Source: an uncultured Collinsella sp.
GTDB taxonomy: Bacteria; Actinomycetota; Coriobacteriia; Coriobacteriales; Coriobacteriaceae
Direction of reading: 5' to 3'
NCBI GenBank assembly: GCA_900554985.1
Contig: USJQ01000024.1
Coordinates: 1 to 9,677 of the forward strand
DNA length: 9,677 bases
Shown: positions 6,332 through 9,677 of the stretch, one piece after another
Numbering within the stretch: the stretch's first letter is position 1
Layout of the letters: each line of letters opens with the position of its first letter
Notes under the pieces: generated by a model
What the model was told of the DNA's origin: nothing
Seen by the model: the letters and a program-made list of their open reading frames with translations, nothing else
Database searches by the model: none
Translations under genes and position numbers: made by a program

Positions 6332-7837
6332 TTAGTGAGCCCAGGGAAAGGCAGAGGCCGCGGCCATGTTCTTGCGCACGAGCCCGTCGCGCACCTGAGC
6401 CAGGCCCTGCTCCATACCCACCACATAGGTCTGCGGGTACAGGAAGCGCTTGAAAGCTGCGTCCAGATGGTCGAGCGCCCAAGCACAGCGCTCGCGCGCG
6501 TCCTGGATGCTCTCACGCGGAGCCACCGCACTGCCATCGCGCACGATCGGCACCAGCAGCTCGCGATACTCGAGTTCGGACACGTCGGTCACCAGGGCGG
6601 CATCGTTCACGGCCACAAGGGTATTGCCGCGCGCGGCGCCCTCCCCTGCCAGATGATCCTCGTCATAAATCATGTCGCAAACCGGGCCGCCAAAGCCGTC
6701 GTAATAGCGTCGTACGCGCTGCACGCCGGGGATCGTGCGCTTGTAGGGCTGCTCGGAAAGCTTCACCACCGGCGTCCACGGCTCCGCGTCGCTCGCACGA
6801 CGGGCCGAAAGCTTGTACACGCCGCCCAGCGCAGGCTGATCGTAGCAGGTCGCGAGTTTGGTGCCCACGCCAAAGCTGTCGATGGGCGCGCCCTGGTCGA
6901 GCAGGGACTGAATCGTGTACTCATCCAAATCGTTAGAAACCGAGATCCCCACATAGGGCAGGCCCTCGGCATCAAAACGGCCGCGCACATACTTTGAGAG
7001 CTTGGCGAGGTCGCCGGAGTCGATGCGAATGGCCGACAGGCGCTCGCCCACCGCTTCCATCTCCTTGGCAACCGTAATGGCATGTTCACAGCCCTCGCGC
7101 ACGTCATAGGTGTCGATGAGCAGCGTACAGTTCTTGGGGCTCGACTTGGCAAAGGCGCGGAAGGCCTCGAGCTCGGAATCGAAGCTCATCACCCAGCTGT
7201 GCGCATGCGTGCCAAAGACGGGAATACCGTAGCGGCGGCCGGCGAGCACATTGGACGTAGAGGAGCAGCCGGCAACGTAGCTCGCGCGCGCGACGGCCAA
7301 GCCGCCATCGGGACCCTGAGCGCGGCGCAGGCCAAACTCGGCAACGGGACGGCCGTCCGCCGCCAGCACCACGCGCGCCGTCTTGGTGGCGACAAGCGTC
7401 TGGAACCCAACGATGTTGAGCAGCGCCGTCTCGAGCAGCTGGCACTCCAGCGCGGGGCCGGTGACGCGAACCATGGGCTCGCGCGGAAAGACGAGCTCGC
7501 CCTCGGGCACGGCGTCGATGTTTACATGCGCACGAAAATCGCGCAGGTAGTCGAGGAATCCAGGCTTGAACATCGCGCCGCCGGCCGGGGCCTGGAGCGA
7601 GGCGAGGTAGTCGATGTCCTCGGGCGTAAAGCGCAGATTCTCGACCAGCTCGGGCAGCTCGGCGGTGCCGCACATGACGGCATACGCGCTGCCGAAGGGA
7701 TGGTCGCGGTAAAACGCCGTAAAGCAACCCTGCTCATTGGCCTTGCCGCTCTCCCACAGGCCCTGGGCCATAGTGAGTTCGTACAGATCAGTGAGCATTG
7801 CAATGTCGGTGGGATGCGAGATGTCGGTCAAAGCCAT
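6332..7837 (-). CDS. pncB: Nicotinate phosphoribosyltransferase
   Basis: A 501-residue cytoplasmic enzyme that joins nicotinate and phosphoribosyl pyrophosphate, with ATP hydrolysis, to nicotinate mononucleotide. This is the entry step of the Preiss-Handler NAD salvage route. LTDLYELTMAQG (15-26) is the family N-terminal signature. GTHAHSWVMSF (209-219) carries H213, the probable phosphorylated histidine region. LLIDTYD (239-245), RIDSGDL (271-277), SNDLDEYTI (301-309) and FGVGT (323-327) form the phosphoribosyl and base-binding barrel. The length fits the longer bacterial form. GAAAGG lies seven bases before the ATG. It lies 81 bp downstream of the membrane-anchored protein gene and 79 bp upstream of proB on the same strand, so a shared transcript is plausible. 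No terminator is seen in either gap. Identification is firm. Confidence 0.96.
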   Translation of the reverse strand: MALTDISHPTDIAMLTDLYELTMAQGLWESGKANEQGCFTAFYRDHPFGSAYAVMCGTAELPELVENLRFTPEDIDYLASLQAPAGGAMFKPGFLDYLRDFRAHVNIDAVPEGELVFPREPMVRVTGPALECQLLETALLNIVGFQTLVATKTARVVLAADGRPVAEFGLRRAQGPDGGLAVARASYVAGCSSTSNVLAGRRYGIPVFGTHAHSWVMSFDSELEAFRAFAKSSPKNCTLLIDTYDVREGCEHAITVAKEMEAVGERLSAIRIDSGDLAKLSKYVRGRFDAEGLPYVGISVSNDLDEYTIQSLLDQGAPIDSFGVGTKLATCYDQPALGGVYKLSARRASDAEPWTPVVKLSEQPYKRTIPGVQRVRRYYDGFGGPVCDMIYDEDHLAGEGAARGNTLVAVNDAALVTDVSELEYRELLVPIVRDGSAVAPRESIQDARERCAWALDHLDAAFKRFLYPQTYVVGMEQGLAQVRDGLVRKNMAAASAFPWAH

Positions 7838-7918
7838 GGGGCGACCTTTCGGATGCGTTGTGCAGAGGTTGAGGGTTGGCGAGGCGGGCGTGCGGGCATG
7901 GAGCCCAGCGCGAACAGG

Positions 7919-8377
7919 CTAAAGCAGGCCCATGCTGGTCAGGATCGTGTAGCCCATAAAGATGACAAACGCGATGAGGGCAAGGACAATGATGATTTTT
8001 TGAGCCGGCGCCATACCGGGGATCTCGTTCTCACCCGCAGGCTCCTTGGAGGTAACCATGCGCTGGGCAAAGCTCATCTCGTCACGGCTCGGCTTGGGAT
8101 CGACGGACTTGGGACGAGCGGCCTTTTTAGGCTGAGGTTTGGGCGCGGCAGGTGCAGGCTTCGCAGAAGCGGGCTTGGGTGCGGGCGCGGGCTTGGGCTC
8201 GGATGCAACCTTCGCAGCGGCCTCCTCGGCCTTCTCGCGCTCGGCACGCAGGGCGGCCAGCTCCTCACGCTCGCGGCGTGCCTCTTCCTGGGCCTCGCGA
8301 CGAGCTTTCTCGGCGCGGAGCTCTTCCAACTCGGCGCGCTCCTCGGCAGACAGTGGTTGGGACTCAAGCTCGGCCAT
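7919..8377 (-). CDS. Unrecognised coiled-coil protein with C-terminal membrane anchor
   Basis: A 152-residue protein that I do not recognise as a named family. Residues 11-56 are almost entirely E, R, A, L and K in heptad-like order and should form a long coiled coil. Residues 60-98 are a flexible linker of alternating P, A and K. Residues 99-125 are a short polar segment (DEMSFAQRMVTSKEPAGENEIP). IIIVLALIAFVIFMGYTIL (128-146) is a single membrane helix, followed by six residues to the C-terminus, which is the layout of a tail-anchored protein with its bulk in the cytoplasm. The frame is open 12 codons further upstream into the tRNA terminator, but the ATG at 8377 has AAAGGG seven bases before it and is the better start. 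It lies directly downstream of tRNA-Ala and upstream of pncB. The lysine/proline linker could bind nucleic acid or span the cell-envelope interface; no function can be assigned. Confidence 0.8.
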   Translation of the reverse strand: MAELESQPLSAEERAELEELRAEKARREAQEEARREREELAALRAEREKAEEAAAKVASEPKPAPAPKPASAKPAPAAPKPQPKKAARPKSVDPKPSRDEMSFAQRMVTSKEPAGENEIPGMAPAQKIIIVLALIAFVIFMGYTILTSMGLL

Positions 8378-8395
8378 GGTACAGCCCTTTCTTTT

Positions 8396-8427
8396 AAAAA
8401 AAGCCGCCGACACAATGTCAGCGGCTT
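8396..8427 (-). terminator. tRNA-Ala terminator, just upstream of the next gene
   Basis: On the minus strand a stem of 7 plus 4 bp with one mismatch (arms 8416-8427 and 8401-8412, loop 8413-8415) is followed by seven T (8402-8396). It starts 14 bp after the tRNA 3' end. The T run ends less than 20 bp before the ATG of the membrane-anchored protein gene, so that gene is reached only by read-through unless a hidden promoter exists. Confidence 0.85.
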
Positions 8428-8441
8428 ATCAAATCCAAGGG

Positions 8442-8514
8442 TGGAGACGAAGGGAGTCGAACCCTCGGCCTCTGCCATGCGACGGCAGCGCTCTCCCAAC
8501 TGAGCTACGTCCCC
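8442..8514 (-). tRNA. tRNA-Ala (anticodon CGC)
   Basis: A complete 73-nt cloverleaf. The acceptor stem is GGGGACG paired with CGTCTCC and contains G3:U70, the alanine identity pair. The D arm is GCTC-AGTTGGGA-GAGC, the anticodon arm is CTGCC-GTCGCAT-GGCAG, and the T arm is GAGGG-TTCGACT-CCCTT. The loop puts CGC at positions 34-36, which reads the Ala codon GCG. The discriminator is A and is followed by CCC, so the 3' CCA is not encoded and must be added enzymatically. A CGC isoacceptor suits the high-GC codon use of the flanking genes. Confidence 0.96.
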
Positions 8515-8527
8515 AGGACAAGTCGAT

Positions 8528-8555
8528 ATTTTACCTACGGCTCGCCAGCTGTCAA
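8528..8555 (-). promoter_or_regulatory. tRNA-Ala promoter
   Basis: Consensus TTGACA (8550-8555) and TAAAAT (8528-8533) on the minus strand, separated by 16 bp, place the transcription start within about 8 bases of the mature tRNA 5' end. This is the best sigma-70-type promoter in the window and may also feed read-through transcription of the downstream genes. Confidence 0.8.
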
Positions 8556-8619
8556 CGCCCAATACCCAGTCTTTTTGGGGCGCGGCTATTTTAACAACTT
8601 TTCGAGCAGGCGATCCTCT

Positions 8620-8656
8620 CGATGATTTTTTAATCCCCGTCCCAGAAAAATCATCG
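8620..8656. repeat. AT-rich perfect inverted repeat after the radical SAM gene
   Basis: CGATGATTTTT (8620-8630) and AAAAATCATCG (8646-8656) form an 11-bp stem with a 15-base loop, starting 9 bp beyond the radical SAM stop codon. It may end that transcript, but on the minus strand it lacks a T run after the stem. The rest of 8557-8665 shows nothing further that I can name. Confidence 0.6.
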
Positions 8657-8665
8657 GCGAGCGCG

Positions 8666-9604
8666 CTACTTTGCGCTGGTGAGGACGCCGGTGGTGTCGA
8701 ACGCCGGGGTAAAGCTCTCGTCTACCGCGCCGCCTTCTTGCCAGAACATCGTCGTAAAGCCCAGATCGTCGGCATGGTCGAGCACTTGCTCGTACTCCTC
8801 GCGCGTCACGGCGCGTGCCAGGTCGCCGCCCTGCTCGCGCATCAGCGCATTGGGCGTGTACTGGTTCATGACCGAGATCGGCACGTCGCCCACCGTCTGC
8901 CACACCAGGTCCAGCACGCGGCACGAGTCATCCGCATGCCCCGGCAGCACCAGGTGGCGCACGATCATGCCGCGCTTCATGAGCCCATTCTCGTCCACTA
9001 GCTCTCCCCCGCGGCGCTCGATCTCGCGTGCCATCTGCGCTAAGCCCGACACGGCCACACGCGGGTAGTCCTTAATGTGGGAGAGCGACTGCGCAAGCCC
9101 GGCATCGGCATATTTAAAGTCCGTAAGCCACACGTCGACCAGGTCGCCCAGCGCCGCCACGGCACTCGCGCGCTCGTAACCACTCGTGTTGTAGACAATT
9201 GGGATGACCAACCCGCGCGTCCGTGCCGCGGCAATCGCGGCAGGCAACAGGTGCGCATAGTGCGTCGCCGTCACCAGGTTGATGTTATTGGCGCTCTGGT
9301 CCTGCAGCTCCAGCATAATCTCGACCAAACGCTCGGGCGAAATCTCAAGACCGAAATTGCCCGTCGAGATCTCGTGGTTTTGGCAGTAGATACATTTGAG
9401 CGAACAGCCGCTAAAGAAAATCGTACCCGAGCCGGCCTCGCCCGAAATGGGCGGCTCCTCCCACATATGGAGCGCCGCGCGGGCGACCTTAAGCGTGTTG
9501 TCGGCGCCGCACACGCCACGCGCGCCCTCGTCGCGCGCCGCACCGCAACGGCGCGGACACAAATGGCAGGCGGGCGAAAAAAGTTCGGTCAACGACGTCG
9601 GCAT
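8666..9604 (-). CDS. PflX-like radical SAM protein (COG1313 type)
   Basis: A 312-residue radical S-adenosylmethionine enzyme related to pyruvate formate-lyase activating enzymes, of the poorly characterised PflX group. The radical SAM cluster motif is C67-x3-C71-x2-C74 in FFSGCSLKCIYCQNHEIS. The N-terminus carries a second cysteine set (C13, C16, C20 and C32: CHLCPRRCG then GVCG) that may bind another metal or Fe-S cluster. HMWEEPPISGEAGSGTIFF leads into the core as is typical for COG1313. VTATHYAHLLP, IVYNTSGYE and DVWLTDFKY follow as barrel strands. Family members are thought to act on other proteins or small substrates, but none is proven. A TTG start at 9619 is possible, but GGAG nine bases before the ATG at 9604 favours the shorter form. 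No glycyl radical enzyme or other obvious substrate gene lies beside it in this window. Confidence 0.88.
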   Translation of the reverse strand: MPTSLTELFSPACHLCPRRCGAARDEGARGVCGADNTLKVARAALHMWEEPPISGEAGSGTIFFSGCSLKCIYCQNHEISTGNFGLEISPERLVEIMLELQDQSANNINLVTATHYAHLLPAAIAAARTRGLVIPIVYNTSGYERASAVAALGDLVDVWLTDFKYADAGLAQSLSHIKDYPRVAVSGLAQMAREIERRGGELVDENGLMKRGMIVRHLVLPGHADDSCRVLDLVWQTVGDVPISVMNQYTPNALMREQGGDLARAVTREEYEQVLDHADDLGFTTMFWQEGGAVDESFTPAFDTTGVLTSAK

Positions 9605-9677
9605 AAAAACATGCTCCAAAACAATGATTCAGCAGCTCAAACGTAAAGGGACCAACCGCACAGACGGCTCGAGCCCA

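Noticed and set aside
7082..8503. 473-codon open frame on the plus strand
   Set aside because: It runs antisense through pncB, the membrane-anchored protein and the tRNA gene, so it cannot be a real coding gene as drawn.
9624..9677. ATG on the plus strand with a frame open to the window end
   Set aside because: Only 20 bp from the divergent radical SAM start and without a ribosome binding site; 18 codons are too few to judge.
9630..9677. Possible 3' end of an upstream minus-strand gene
   Set aside because: One minus frame runs from the edge to a TGA shortly before the radical SAM gene, but about 15 codons without recognisable sequence cannot support a gene.

Overview
The window is a high-GC bacterial chromosome segment that reads mostly as ordinary housekeeping DNA. 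Shine-Dalgarno sites are clear (AGGAGG, GGAGG, AAAGGG), leader regions are AT-richer, and third codon positions are strongly G/C, which produces long antisense shadow frames. The gene set (ArgS, a CarD-family regulator, an HD hydrolase, ProA, ProB, a large S33 peptidase, a nicotinate phosphoribosyltransferase, a PflX-type radical SAM protein) and the dispersed GGGGAC hairpins suggest an anaerobic gut actinobacterium of the Coriobacteriia, probably Collinsella-like. This is inferred from gene content and style; no database comparison was possible.

Layout. Positions 1-633 (-) hold the 5' part of argS, cut by the window edge. A 342-bp spacer (634-975) separates it from a divergent CarD/CdnL-like regulator (976-1461, +). 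It holds putative promoters for both genes and a dense cluster of TGCAT/ATGCA half-sites. An HD-domain hydrolase follows (1579-2178, +). A strong hairpin with the loop GGACAGGCA lies on each side of that gene; the two hairpins differ by one compensated base pair. Next come proA (2249-3535, -), a 472-residue S33 proline iminopeptidase-like hydrolase on the opposite strand (3648-5066, +), and proB (5166-6252, -). proB is broken by a frameshift at about 5666, where roughly 40 bp of coding sequence also appear to be missing. Upstream of proB on the same strand are pncB (6332-7837), a 152-residue coiled-coil protein with a C-terminal membrane anchor (7919-8377), and a tRNA-Ala(CGC) gene (8442-8514) with a good promoter and its own terminator. 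The window ends with a COG1313/PflX-like radical SAM gene (8666-9604, -).

How it fits together. ProB and ProA catalyse the first two steps from glutamate to proline. Their genes are split by a convergently or divergently placed peptidase gene whose family releases N-terminal proline from peptides. With proB apparently disrupted, the locus may show a move from making proline to scavenging it, provided the lesion is real and not an assembly error. The most notable observations are the proB lesion, the covarying GGGGAC hairpins with a related tandem repeat at 5067-5119, the TGCAT cluster beside argS, and the terminator wedged between tRNA-Ala and the start of the membrane-anchored protein gene. 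I found no CRISPR array, prophage, insertion sequence, toxin-antitoxin pair or defence system, and nothing I would call a new multigene system.
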